Below, piece after piece: positions 51,410-59,619 of a DNA stretch of 64,000 nt (the first letter of the stretch is position 1; the number at the start of each line of letters is the position of its first letter). The stretch is from Nocardioides sp. TRM66260-LWL (GTDB lineage Bacteria > Actinomycetota > Actinomycetes > Propionibacteriales > Nocardioidaceae). A program made the position numbers and the translations under genes. The notes under the pieces were generated by a model. That model made no database searches, had not been told where the DNA came from, and saw only the letters and a program-made list of their open reading frames with translations. The DNA is taken from positions 186,001-250,000 of the forward strand of contig NZ_JAIQZK010000001.1 of the NCBI RefSeq assembly GCF_020075545.1, written 5' to 3'.

Positions 51410-52120
51410 GTGAGCCTCGCCCGTCCCGTCCCGTCCAGCGCCCGCGTCACCCCCGCCACCCCCGGCGCCCCCGCCACGCTGGTCGACCTCGGTCCCCTGG
51501 CGCAGCTGCGGGCCGGACGCCTCGGACGCCGCCTCGCGCAGCTCCTCGTCGGGCTCGTGCTCTACGGCGTCTCGCTGGCGATGATGGTGCGCGGCGACCT
51601 CGGCCTGGCGCCGTGGGACGTGCTGCACTCCGGCATCGCCGCGCACCTCGGCCTCGGCCTCGGCGTCGTGGTCGAGGTGGTCAGCTTCGTCCTGCTGCTC
51701 GCCTGGATCCCGCTGCGCGAGGTGCCGGGCGTCGGCACGCTGCTCAACGCGCTCGTCGTCGGCGCGGCCGTCGAGGTCTCGCTCGCGCTGCTGCCCGCCC
51801 CGCCCGAGGACGCGCTGGCCGTCCGGGTGGCCCTCATGCTCGGCGGCATCGCCCTGTGCGGCCTCGCCACCGCCTGCTACATCGGCCCGCAGCTCGGCCG
51901 CGGCCCGCGCGACGGCCTGATGACGGGGCTGCACCGGCGCACCGGCCTCTCCCTGCGCGTGGTGCGCACGGGCCTGGAGGTCGGCGTCGTCGGGCTCGGC
52001 CTCCTGCTCGGCGGCCACCTGGGCCTCGGCACCGTGCTCTACGCGGTCTCGATCGGCCCGATCGCCCAGGCGCTGCTGCCGGCGTTCACGATCCGGCTCG
52101 ACGCGCCCGCTGCCCGCTGA
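51410..52120 (+). CDS. YczE/YitT-type integral membrane protein
   Basis: 236 residues from GTG 51410, with five to six hydrophobic helices. LGLAPWDVLHSGIAAHLGLG and TACYIGPQLGRGPRDGLMTG are the YczE-family motifs (each half repeats a 'G.GP.D.L' pattern). The function is unknown, but the family is nearly always next to a MocR regulator, as here, so it is probably a transporter under that regulator. Confidence 0.85.
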   Translation: MSLARPVPSSARVTPATPGAPATLVDLGPLAQLRAGRLGRRLAQLLVGLVLYGVSLAMMVRGDLGLAPWDVLHSGIAAHLGLGLGVVVEVVSFVLLLAWIPLREVPGVGTLLNALVVGAAVEVSLALLPAPPEDALAVRVALMLGGIALCGLATACYIGPQLGRGPRDGLMTGLHRRTGLSLRVVRTGLEVGVVGLGLLLGGHLGLGTVLYAVSIGPIAQALLPAFTIRLDAPAAR

Positions 52121-52126
52121 CGCCGG

Positions 52127-52696
52127 TCAGCGCCGCGTCGCGATGACCACGCCGGCGTCGCCGGCCACCATCACGTCGACCGCGGTGAACCGCTCGTCGG
52201 TGAGCCACCGCTCGCGGAGCGTGTCGACCCGGCCCCCGGTGATCGGCGGCCACATCTCGCAGGGCGCGACGTCGTCCAGCACCACCAGGCCCCCGGGCTC
52301 CACGAGGTCGGCGACGGCGTCGACGCCCGCGGCCCCGGGTTCGCCGGAGTCGAGGAAGAGCAGGGAGAACGGCCCCTCGTCGAGCAGCGTCGACCAGTCG
52401 GCGGCCCGCACCTCGACGAGCGGGTCGTCGACGAAGATCTCGCCGGCCGCCTGCGCCAGGCGCGGGTCGAGCTCGGCGGTGAGGATGCGGGCGCGGCCGT
52501 CGCGCACTCCCGAGCGCAGCCACGCGGTGCCGACGCCGCAGCCGGTGCCGAACTCGGCCATGGTGCCGGTGCGGGTCGCGGCCAGCATGGCCAGCAGGCG
52601 TCCGGTCTCGTTGCGGCAGAAGGACACGTAGCCCGCGCGCCGCGAGACGTCGAAGGCGCGCTGGACGACGGCCGGCAGGTCGGGGGGCGCGCTCAT
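52127..52696 (-). CDS. SAM-dependent O-methyltransferase-like protein
   Basis: 189 residues. The class I SAM-binding loop is MAEFGTGCGVGTAWL, acidic LTAELDPRLAQAAGE follows, and FSLLFLDSGEPGA and GGLVVLDDVAP match the methyltransf_24/O-MT type 3 pattern. Short, soluble, no metal motif seen beyond the Asp pair. Substrate unknown. It is convergent with the YczE gene with six bases between stops. Confidence 0.85.
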   Translation of the reverse strand: MSAPPDLPAVVQRAFDVSRRAGYVSFCRNETGRLLAMLAATRTGTMAEFGTGCGVGTAWLRSGVRDGRARILTAELDPRLAQAAGEIFVDDPLVEVRAADWSTLLDEGPFSLLFLDSGEPGAAGVDAVADLVEPGGLVVLDDVAPCEMWPPITGGRVDTLRERWLTDERFTAVDVMVAGDAGVVIATRR

Positions 52697-52997
52697 GCCC
52701 CGATCCTCTCCCGACGCCGCCCACGAGATGGGATCTGCGTCTCATTTCGCGGGCGTGACCGGAATCCGGTGCATGACGTCCGGATGGTGGTGATACGGTC
52801 TCGGTGTCTGAAGGGCCGTCTGGCCCCTCCCGGCCCCGGTCCGCAACCGCCGCCCGAGGTCCGTGAGCCGCTCCGGGCGATCCCCGGGCCCCGGCCGACG
52901 TCCACCCCGCGACCCCGGGGCCGACGTCCGCCGTCGATCCGCCGTGGACCACGCCGCCCCTGTCGGGACGGCGGTCCCGAACCGTCAGGAGACGCAG
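52697..52997. other. Intergenic region between the methyltransferase and the small ORF
   Basis: About 300 bases without a supported gene. TGGTGATACGGT around 52788-52799 resembles an extended -10 and could start the transcript for the small ORF and leuB. The rest is GC-rich and holds only overlapping low-complexity frames. Confidence 0.4.
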
Positions 52998-53123
52998 ATG
53001 TACGACCTCTACCCCGAGTGGGGCCCCGCCCGGCACGACCCCGAGAGCCCCCGCAGCCGCGAGGCGCTGCAGCGCTGGCTCGACCTGCGGGACAGCGGCG
53101 GGGAGCGTCCCGAGGACAACTAG
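52998..53123 (+). CDS. Small 41-residue protein of unknown function
   Basis: [17 protein letters not shown] begins a 41-residue, Pro/Arg/Glu-rich product ending [13 protein letters not shown] (52986-52990) sits seven bases before the ATG, a good SD. It ends ten bases before leuB and its stop TAG is part of the leuB -10. It is not rich in Leu, Ile or Val, so it is not an attenuation leader. A conserved small protein is plausible. Confidence 0.6.
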   Translation: MYDLYPEWGPARHDPESPRSREALQRWLDLRDSGGERPEDN

Positions 53124-53126
53124 CCT
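53121..53126 (+). promoter_or_regulatory. -10 hexamer TAGCCT for leuB
   Basis: TAGCCT ends seven bases before ATG 53134, and overlaps the stop codon of the small ORF. It fits a leaderless leuB transcript. Confidence 0.5.
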
Positions 53127-53133
53127 CCCCGGC

Positions 53134-54213
53134 ATGACCGCCACGAGCGCCTCGTCCAGCACCCTCCGACTCGCCGTCATCCCCGGTGACGGCATCGGCC
53201 AGGAGGTGACGGCCGAGGCGCTCAAGGTGCTCGAGGTCGCCGCGAGCGGGCTCGCGGTCGAGCAGACCCGCTACGACCTCGGCGCCGAGCGCTACCTGGC
53301 CACCGGCGAGGTGCTGCCGGACTCCGTGCTCGCGGAGATCCGCCAGCAGGACGCCATCCTGCTCGGCGCGGTGGGCGGCAAGCCCAACGACCCGAACCTG
53401 CCCCCGGGCATCCTCGAGCGCGGCCTCCTGCTGCGTCTGCGCTTCGAGCTCGACCACTACGTCAACCTGCGTCCCTCGCGCATCTACCCCGGGGTCACCT
53501 CGCCGCTGTCGGCCGCGACGCTCGGCGAGGAGCCGGTCGACTTCGTCGTCGTCCGCGAGGGCACCGAGGGCCCGTACACCGGCAACGGCGGCGCGCTGCG
53601 CGTCGGCACCCCGCACGAGGTGGCCACCGAGGTCTCGGTGAACACCGCGTTCGGCGTCGAGCGGGTCGTCCGCGACGCCTTCGCCCGCGCGCAGCGGCGT
53701 CCGCGCCGGCGCCTGACGCTGGTGCACAAGACCAACGTGCTCGTGCACGCGGGCTCGGTGTGGTGGCGGATCACCCAGGAGGTCGCGCAGGAGTTCCCCG
53801 AGGTGACGGTCGACTACATGCACGTCGACGCCACGATGATCCATCTGACGACGAACCCGTCGCGCTTCGACGTGATCGTCACCGACAACCTCTTCGGCGA
53901 CATCGTCACCGACCTCGCCGCCGCCATCACCGGCGGCATCGGCCTGGCCGCCTCGGGCAACGTCAACCCCGACCGCACCACGCCCTCGATGTTCGAGCCC
54001 GTGCACGGCTCGGCGCCCGACATCGCCGGCCAGCAGATCGCCGACCCGACCGCCGCGATCCTCTCGGCCTCGCTGCTCCTCGACCACCTCGGACACGAGG
54101 AGGCCGCGCGCCGCATCGAGGACGCCGTGCTCGCCGACCTCGCCGAGCGGGCCCCCGGCAGCACGCGTCGCACGTCCGAGGTCGGCGACGCGATCGCGGC
54201 GCGTCTGGCCTGA
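53134..54213 (+). CDS. leuB: 3-isopropylmalate dehydrogenase
   Basis: 359 residues. It oxidises 3-isopropylmalate with NAD+ in leucine synthesis; the same fold may act on 3-methylmalate in the citramalate route. [16 protein letters not shown], the substrate-loop arginines ([16 protein letters not shown]), [31 protein letters not shown] and [12 protein letters not shown] are typical. Length is standard. It is followed by ilvE after 84 bases. Confidence 0.95.
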   Translation: MTATSASSSTLRLAVIPGDGIGQEVTAEALKVLEVAASGLAVEQTRYDLGAERYLATGEVLPDSVLAEIRQQDAILLGAVGGKPNDPNLPPGILERGLLLRLRFELDHYVNLRPSRIYPGVTSPLSAATLGEEPVDFVVVREGTEGPYTGNGGALRVGTPHEVATEVSVNTAFGVERVVRDAFARAQRRPRRRLTLVHKTNVLVHAGSVWWRITQEVAQEFPEVTVDYMHVDATMIHLTTNPSRFDVIVTDNLFGDIVTDLAAAITGGIGLAASGNVNPDRTTPSMFEPVHGSAPDIAGQQIADPTAAILSASLLLDHLGHEEAARRIEDAVLADLAERAPGSTRRTSEVGDAIAARLA

Positions 54214-54285
54214 CCGGGCCGGCCCGGGCCTGCATGGGCCTGCACGGGCGGCGGAACGGGGAGGCCGTCCCCCGGAGCGGGGCAC

Positions 54286-54291
54286 TAGATT
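54286..54291 (+). promoter_or_regulatory. -10 hexamer TAGATT for ilvE
   Basis: TAGATT ends six bases before ATG 54298; no SD is present. Confidence 0.5.
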
Positions 54292-54297
54292 GACGCC

Positions 54298-55416
54298 ATG
54301 TCCTCGGAGTCAGCCGCGTCCAGCCTGAGCATCACGACCACGCCCTCGGACCACCCCGCCAGCCCCGAGCGGCTGGCGGAGATCCTGGCCGACCCCGGCT
54401 TCGGCCTGCACTTCACCGACCACATGCTCGTGGCCGAGTGGACGCCTGACGCCGGCTGGCACGACGTCCGGGTGGAGGCCTACGGGCCGCTGACCCTCGA
54501 CCCCGCGGCGGCCGTCCTGCACTACGCGCAGGAGGTCTTCGAGGGCATGAAGGCCTACCGCCACGCCGACGGCTCGGTGCACACCTTCCGTCCCGACCAG
54601 AACGCCGAGCGGATGGTGCGCTCGTGCCGCCGGCTCGCGCTGCCCGAGCTGCCGGTGCCCGACTTCGTCGAGGCCGTCGACGCGCTGGTGCGCACCGACG
54701 AGCGCTGGGTGCCCGACGCCTCCGAGGGCGAGAAGAGCCTGTACCTGCGGCCGTTCATGTTCGCCTCCGAGGCGTTCCTCGGCGTGCGTCCGGCCCAGCA
54801 CGTCACGTTCATGGTCATCGCCAGCCCCGCCGGCGCGTACTTCAAGGGCGGCGTCAAGCCCGTCAGCATCTGGCTCACCGAGGAGTACACCCGGGCCGGA
54901 CGCGGCGGCATGGGCGCGGCGAAGACCGGCGGCAACTACGCCTCCTCGCTCGTCGCCCAGCAGGAGGCGATGGCGCACGGCTGCGACCAGGTCGTCTTCC
55001 TCGACGCCTCCGAGGGTCGCTACGTCGAGGAGCTCGGCGGCATGAACCTCTACTTCGTGCACCGCGACGGGCGGATCGTCACGCCGGCCACCGGCACGAT
55101 CCTCGAGGGCATCACGCGCGACTCGATCATCACGCTGGCCGAGAAGAGCGGCCACCCGGTCGAGGAGCGGCGCTTCTCGATCGAGGAGTGGAAGGACGGC
55201 GTGGCCTCCGGCGAGATCACCGAGGTCTTCGCCTGCGGCACCGCCGCGGTCGTCACGCCGGTCGGCGAGCTGCGCTGGGAGGGCGGCTCCCTGCCGTCCC
55301 CGGTCGCCGGCGAGGGCCCGGACGCCTCGGTCGGCGCGGCCCTGCGGCAGCAGCTCGTCGACGTGCAGTTCGGCCGGGCCGCCGACGAGCACGGGTGGCT
55401 GCACCGCGTCGTCTGA
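54298..55416 (+). CDS. ilvE: Branched-chain amino acid aminotransferase
   Basis: 372 residues, the usual size for class IV BCAT of the bacterial IlvE type. GPLTLDPAAAVLHYAQEVFE, FEGMKAYRHADG, the PLP Lys in MGAAKTGGNYASSLVAQ and ELGGMNLYFVHR are diagnostic. It performs the last step for Leu, Ile and Val. The next gene begins the iron transporter and is separately regulated. Confidence 0.95.
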   Translation: MSSESAASSLSITTTPSDHPASPERLAEILADPGFGLHFTDHMLVAEWTPDAGWHDVRVEAYGPLTLDPAAAVLHYAQEVFEGMKAYRHADGSVHTFRPDQNAERMVRSCRRLALPELPVPDFVEAVDALVRTDERWVPDASEGEKSLYLRPFMFASEAFLGVRPAQHVTFMVIASPAGAYFKGGVKPVSIWLTEEYTRAGRGGMGAAKTGGNYASSLVAQQEAMAHGCDQVVFLDASEGRYVEELGGMNLYFVHRDGRIVTPATGTILEGITRDSIITLAEKSGHPVEERRFSIEEWKDGVASGEITEVFACGTAAVVTPVGELRWEGGSLPSPVAGEGPDASVGAALRQQLVDVQFGRAADEHGWLHRVV

Positions 55417-55443
55417 CCCGGCAGCCCGACTTGGCTCGTCTGG

Positions 55444-55462
55444 TTAGGCAAGGCTAACCTCG
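55444..55462 (+). promoter_or_regulatory. IdeR/DtxR-type iron box overlapping a leaderless -10
   Basis: TTAGGCAAGGCTAACCT plus two bases matches 15 of 19 positions of TTAGGTTAGGCTAACCTAA. TAACCT (55455-55460) inside it also fits a -10 hexamer seven bases before GTG 55468. Iron-bound IdeR would block this promoter directly. Confidence 0.8.
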
Positions 55463-55467
55463 CCTGC

Positions 55468-56526
55468 GTGACCTCGGGCGTGCAGGAGCGACGTGCCGGC
55501 GCCGCGTCGGCGACGGTCGTCGCGGGCGGTGGCGTCCGGCTGGGAGCCGTCCTCGGCGTCGCCCTGCTCGCGCTCGGCGCGGCCGTGGTCGCGAGCCTGG
55601 CGCTCGGCGCCCGCGACGTGGCGCCGCAGGCGGTGTGGCAGGCGCTCGTCGCCCCGCGGCCCGGCGACGCCGACCACCTGGTCGTCCGCGACCTGCGGGT
55701 CCCGCGGACGCTCGTCGGCCTGCTCGCCGGCACCGCGCTGGCCCTGGCCGGGGCCCTGCTCCAGGGCCTGACCCGCAACCCGATCGCCGACCCGGGGCTT
55801 CTCGGCGTCAACGCGGGCTCGTCCCTGGCGATCGTGCTGGGCATCGCTGCCGGCCTCACCGCCCCGCTCGCGACCGTCGGCGCCGCGTTGGGCGGCGCGG
55901 CGGCCGCGACCGCCGTGGTCTACGCCGCCGCGCAGGCCGGCTGGGAGGGCGCGACCCCGGTGCGGCTCGCGCTGGTGGGCGCGGCCGTCACGGCCGCGGC
56001 GACCTCCGTCGTCACGCTGGTGCTGCTCTCGGACCGGCGGACGCTGGGGGAGTACCGCTTCTGGCAGGTCGGCTCGCTCGACCGGCGTCTCGACCTCGGC
56101 GCGCTGCTGCCCGTCGTCGGGCCGTGCCTGCTGCTCGGCGTGCTGCTGGCCGCGCTGAGCACGCGGCTGCTCGACGCGCTCGCGCTCGGCGACGACGTCG
56201 CCCGCGGGCTGGGGCACGAGGTCGTCCGCGGTCGGCTGGGCGTGGTGGTGGCCTCGGTGCTGCTCTGCGGACCGGCCGTCGCGCTGGTCGGGCCGATCGG
56301 CTTCGTCGGCCTGGTCGCTCCGCACCTCGCGCGGGCCGTGGTGGGTCCCGCGCACCGCGGGGTGCTCCTGCTGGCCGCGGTGCTGGGGCCGACGCTCCTG
56401 CTCGCCGCCGACGTGCTCGGCCGGTTGGTCGCGCGGCCGGGCGAGCTCGAGGCCGGCGTCGTCGTCGCGGCGCTCGGGGCGCCGGCGCTGCTCCTCGTGG
56501 TCCGACGCGGCCGGGCGGTCGGATGA
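55468..56526 (+). CDS. Iron-siderophore ABC transporter permease 1 (FecCD family)
   Basis: 352 residues from GTG 55468, with about nine to ten helices. LRVPRTLVGLLAGTALALAG, LLQGLTRNPIADPGLLGVN and VGPIGFVGLVAPHLAR are FecCD hallmarks. It forms half of the membrane channel for ferric siderophore import. The IdeR box covers its promoter. The next permease overlaps its end by four bases. Confidence 0.93.
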   Translation: MTSGVQERRAGAASATVVAGGGVRLGAVLGVALLALGAAVVASLALGARDVAPQAVWQALVAPRPGDADHLVVRDLRVPRTLVGLLAGTALALAGALLQGLTRNPIADPGLLGVNAGSSLAIVLGIAAGLTAPLATVGAALGGAAAATAVVYAAAQAGWEGATPVRLALVGAAVTAAATSVVTLVLLSDRRTLGEYRFWQVGSLDRRLDLGALLPVVGPCLLLGVLLAALSTRLLDALALGDDVARGLGHEVVRGRLGVVVASVLLCGPAVALVGPIGFVGLVAPHLARAVVGPAHRGVLLLAAVLGPTLLLAADVLGRLVARPGELEAGVVVAALGAPALLLVVRRGRAVG

Positions 56527-57569
56527 GCGCGACGACGGACGTCCCCGCGCGCGTCGCCCGCGGGCCGCGCACGGTGCGGCGCGTCGCCGGTCGTCGCACG
56601 GCCGTCCACGCCGCCCTCGCCGGCCTGCTGCTGGGGCTGGCGCTGCTCGCGCTGCTGCTCGGCGAGCTGCGACTGACCCCGCGCGAGGTCCTCGACGGCC
56701 TGCTCGGCTCGCGGGTCGGCGGATCCGCGTTCGTCGTGCGCGAGCTCCGGCTGCCCCGTCTGCTCCTGGGCCTGCTGGTCGGCGCGGCGCTCGGCCTGGC
56801 CGGCGCCGTGTTCCAGGCCGTGCTGCGCAACCCGCTCGCGAGCCCGGACGTCCTCGGCGTCACCCAGGGCGCCTCGGCCGCCGCCGTCGCGACGCTCCTG
56901 CTCGGCGGGCTCTCCGGCTGGCCGGTGGTGGCCGCGGCGGCGGCAGGGGGCGTGGCGGTCGGCGTCACGCTGCAGGTGCTCGCCGGGCGTGGGGGAGCGG
57001 CCGGGCAGCGCTTCGTGCTGTGCGGCGTCGGCCTGGGCTACCTCGGCGCCAGCGTGACCGCCTACCTCGTCACGCGGGCCGACCTGCGGCAGGCGCAGGA
57101 CGCCCTGCTGTGGACCACCGGCAGTCTCGGTCAGGCGTCCTGGCCGCTGGTGCGGACGCTCGGGCTCGCCCTGCTCGTGCTGGTCCCGCTCGTCGCCGGC
57201 CTGGCGCCACGGCTGGCCCTGCTGCAGCTCGGCGACGCCTCGGCCACCGCCCTGGGCGCCCGGCCCGAGCGCACCCGCGCGCTGCTCCTGGTGCTCGCGG
57301 TGCTGCTGGCCGCCGCCGCCACGGCCGCCGCCGGGCCGGTGGCGTTCGTCGCCTTCCTCGCAGCGCCCCTGGCCCGCCGACTGCTGGCCGACGGCTCCGC
57401 GGCCCTGGCCGGCTCCGCGCTCGTCGGCGCAGTGCTCGTCGTCGGCTGCGACCTGCTCGCCCAGCACGCCCTGCCCGGCGACGTCGTCGCCCCGGTCGGG
57501 GTGCTCACCGGCGCCCTGGGCGCGCCGCTCCTCGTCTGGCTGCTCGTGCGCGGACCGCGTCCGGCATGA
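56523..57569 (+). CDS. Iron-siderophore ABC transporter permease 2 (FecCD family)
   Basis: 348 residues from ATG 56523. VRELRLPRLLLGLLVGAALG, AVFQAVLRNPLASPDVLGVT and GPVAFVAFLAAPLARRLL are the same signature blocks as in permease 1. It is the second half of the channel. It overlaps both neighbours, so the three genes are translated together. Confidence 0.93.
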   Translation: MSATTDVPARVARGPRTVRRVAGRRTAVHAALAGLLLGLALLALLLGELRLTPREVLDGLLGSRVGGSAFVVRELRLPRLLLGLLVGAALGLAGAVFQAVLRNPLASPDVLGVTQGASAAAVATLLLGGLSGWPVVAAAAAGGVAVGVTLQVLAGRGGAAGQRFVLCGVGLGYLGASVTAYLVTRADLRQAQDALLWTTGSLGQASWPLVRTLGLALLVLVPLVAGLAPRLALLQLGDASATALGARPERTRALLLVLAVLLAAAATAAAGPVAFVAFLAAPLARRLLADGSAALAGSALVGAVLVVGCDLLAQHALPGDVVAPVGVLTGALGAPLLVWLLVRGPRPA

Positions 57570-58417
57570 GCGCCGCGTCCGCCCATCCGACCCCGGAGAC
57601 CCCTGTGCCCGACCCGACGTCCGTGTCCCCGCCGCGCCTCGTGGCGCACGACCTCCACCTGGCCTACGGGGGCCGCGACGTCGTGCACGGCGTCGACCTC
57701 GCCGTGCCGCCGGGACGGGTGACGGTGATCGTCGGCGCCAACGGCAGCGGCAAGTCGACGCTGCTCAAGGGGCTGGGTCGGCTGCTCGCGCCGCGTGCCG
57801 GCCGGGTCGAGCTGGACGGCGTCGACCTGCGCCGGGTGCGTCCGCGCGAGCTCGCGCGGGTGCTCGGCCTGCTGCCGCAGCACCCGCTGGCGCCCGAGGG
57901 GCTCGGCGTCGCAGCGCTGGTGGCCCGCGGACGCTTCCCCCACCGCGGCCTGCTGGCCCGCGGCGGCGCCGCCGACGACGACGCCGTGACGCGGGCGCTG
58001 GCCGCGACCGACCTGCTCGACCTGGCCGGCGCGCGGATCGAGGAGCTCAGCGGCGGACAGCGGCAGCGCGCCTGGCTGGCCCTCCTGCTTGCGCAGGACC
58101 CGGCGATCATGCTGCTCGACGAGCCCACGACGTTCCTCGACCTCGCGCACCAGGTCGACCTGCTCGACCTCCTCGCCACCCGCAACCGCGAGGCCGGGAC
58201 GACGGTCGTCATGGTGCTGCACGACCTCTCGCTCGCGGCGCGCTACGCCGACCACCTCGTGGTGATGCGCGCTGGCCGCGTGCTCCGCGCCGGCGCGCCG
58301 GGGGAGGTGCTCGACGAGGAGTGCGTCGAGGCGGCGTTCGGCCTGCGCGCGCGGGTCCTCCCCGACCCCGAGACCGGCACCCCGCTGGTCGTCCCCCGCG
58401 TGCGTCAGATAAGGTAA
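57566..58417 (+). CDS. Iron-siderophore ABC transporter ATP-binding protein
   Basis: 283 residues. Walker A IVGANGSGKSTLLKG, signature ELSGGQRQRAWLALLL, Walker B IMLLDEPTTFLDL and the H-loop in VMVLHDLSLAARYADH place it in the FepC/FhuC group. It drives import of ferric siderophore. Its TAA lies inside the second iron box. Confidence 0.94.
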   Translation: MSAASAHPTPETPVPDPTSVSPPRLVAHDLHLAYGGRDVVHGVDLAVPPGRVTVIVGANGSGKSTLLKGLGRLLAPRAGRVELDGVDLRRVRPRELARVLGLLPQHPLAPEGLGVAALVARGRFPHRGLLARGGAADDDAVTRALAATDLLDLAGARIEELSGGQRQRAWLALLLAQDPAIMLLDEPTTFLDLAHQVDLLDLLATRNREAGTTVVMVLHDLSLAARYADHLVVMRAGRVLRAGAPGEVLDEECVEAAFGLRARVLPDPETGTPLVVPRVRQIR

Positions 58418-58431
58418 GGCTAACCTTATCT
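58407..58431 (+). promoter_or_regulatory. Second IdeR/DtxR-type iron box, before the binding-protein gene
   Basis: AGATAAGGT (58407-58415) and ACCTTATCT (58423-58431) are perfect 9-bp arms around AAGGCTA. The core matches 16 of 19 positions of the IdeR/DtxR consensus. It overlaps the ATPase stop codon and gives the lipoprotein gene its own iron-regulated promoter. Confidence 0.82.
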
Positions 58432-58466
58432 ACGCCGCATCGCGGCCCGTCACGAGGAGTGGCTCG

Positions 58467-59543
58467 ATGGCCCCCCGCACCTCCCTGCCCCACCCGTCCG
58501 CCGATCGACGGTCGGCCGGTCATTCCCGGCGCGGCGCGCTCGGCCTCGCGCTGGCGGCCCTGGCCGTCCCGCTGGTCGCCTGCGGCACCGACGACGCGGG
58601 CCGGGGCGGCGACGCGAGCGCGGCCGGCGCCGACGCCGCCTTCGCGCCGGTGACGATCGAGCACGCCTTCGGCAGCACGACCCTCGAGCAGCGCCCCGCC
58701 CGCGTCGCCACCTGGGGCTGGGGCAGCTCGGACGCGGCGATCGCGCTCGGCGTCGTGCCCGTCGCCATGCCGCGCAACTCCTACGGCGCCGAGGACGACG
58801 GCCTCATGCCGTGGCAGCGGCAGGCCCTGGACGCCGCGGGCGCCGAGGTCCCGACCCTGCTCAGCGAGGGCGACGCGCCGCCGTTCGAGGAGATCGCGGC
58901 GGCCGCGCCCGACGTCATCCTGGCGAACTACTCGGGCATCACCGAGGCCGACTACGCGAAGCTGGCGAAGATCGCGCCCACGATCGCCTACCCCGAGAAG
59001 CCGTGGTCGACGCCGTGGCGCGACGTCGTCACGACCGTGGGCACCGCCCTGGGGCGCGCGTCGCAGGCGCAGACCCTGCTGCGCGAGATCGACGCGCAGG
59101 TCGCCGCCGCCGCACAGGCCCACCCTGAGTTCGCCGGACGCACCATCGCGGCGGTCGCCATCGACCCCGCCGCCTTCTACGTGTACACGCCCGCCGATCC
59201 GCGGGTGCAGTTCCTCGAGGACCTCGGCTTCGAGGTCGCGCCGAGCGTGAGCCGGCTGGCCGGCGACGAGCAGGGCTTCTACTACACGCTCAGCCCCGAG
59301 CGGCTCGACGAGCTGACCTCCGACGTCCTGCTCAGCTACGTGCCCGACGAGGCCCGCCGCACCGCGATCGCGGACGACGCGACCTACCGGGCGCTGCCGC
59401 AGATGGGGGCCGGCACGGTGGCCTCGGTCGTGGGGGAGTCCTACGTCTCGGCGGTCTCGCCGCCGACGGCGCTCTCGCTCACCTGGGGCCTGGACGCCTT
59501 CGTCGAGGCGCTCGTGCCGGCGGTGCGCGCGGTGGAGGCGTAG
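58467..59543 (+). CDS. Iron-siderophore ABC transporter substrate-binding lipoprotein
   Basis: 358 residues. A signal peptide with twin Arg (HSRRGALGLALAALAVPLVAC) ends in the lipobox Cys near residue 37. PeripBP_2 (FepB/FhuD-like) features follow: IEHAFGSTTLEQRPARVATW, PDVILANYSGITEADYAKLA and VYTPADPRVQFLEDLGF. It captures ferric siderophores outside the membrane for the upstream permeases. GAGGAG precedes ATG 58467. Confidence 0.92.
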   Translation: MAPRTSLPHPSADRRSAGHSRRGALGLALAALAVPLVACGTDDAGRGGDASAAGADAAFAPVTIEHAFGSTTLEQRPARVATWGWGSSDAAIALGVVPVAMPRNSYGAEDDGLMPWQRQALDAAGAEVPTLLSEGDAPPFEEIAAAAPDVILANYSGITEADYAKLAKIAPTIAYPEKPWSTPWRDVVTTVGTALGRASQAQTLLREIDAQVAAAAQAHPEFAGRTIAAVAIDPAAFYVYTPADPRVQFLEDLGFEVAPSVSRLAGDEQGFYYTLSPERLDELTSDVLLSYVPDEARRTAIADDATYRALPQMGAGTVASVVGESYVSAVSPPTALSLTWGLDAFVEALVPAVRAVEA

Positions 59544-59607
59544 ACCCGGCCCTGTTCGACCGCGCGTCGGCGACGGCGAGCCGCGACCTCCCGTCGCCGC
59601 GCGCGGC

Positions 59608-59613
59608 TACCCT
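59608..59613 (+). promoter_or_regulatory. -10 hexamer TACCCT for the Ser/Thr kinase gene
   Basis: TACCCT ends six bases before GTG 59620, with no SD between. Confidence 0.45.
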
Positions 59614-59619
59614 GCTGGG

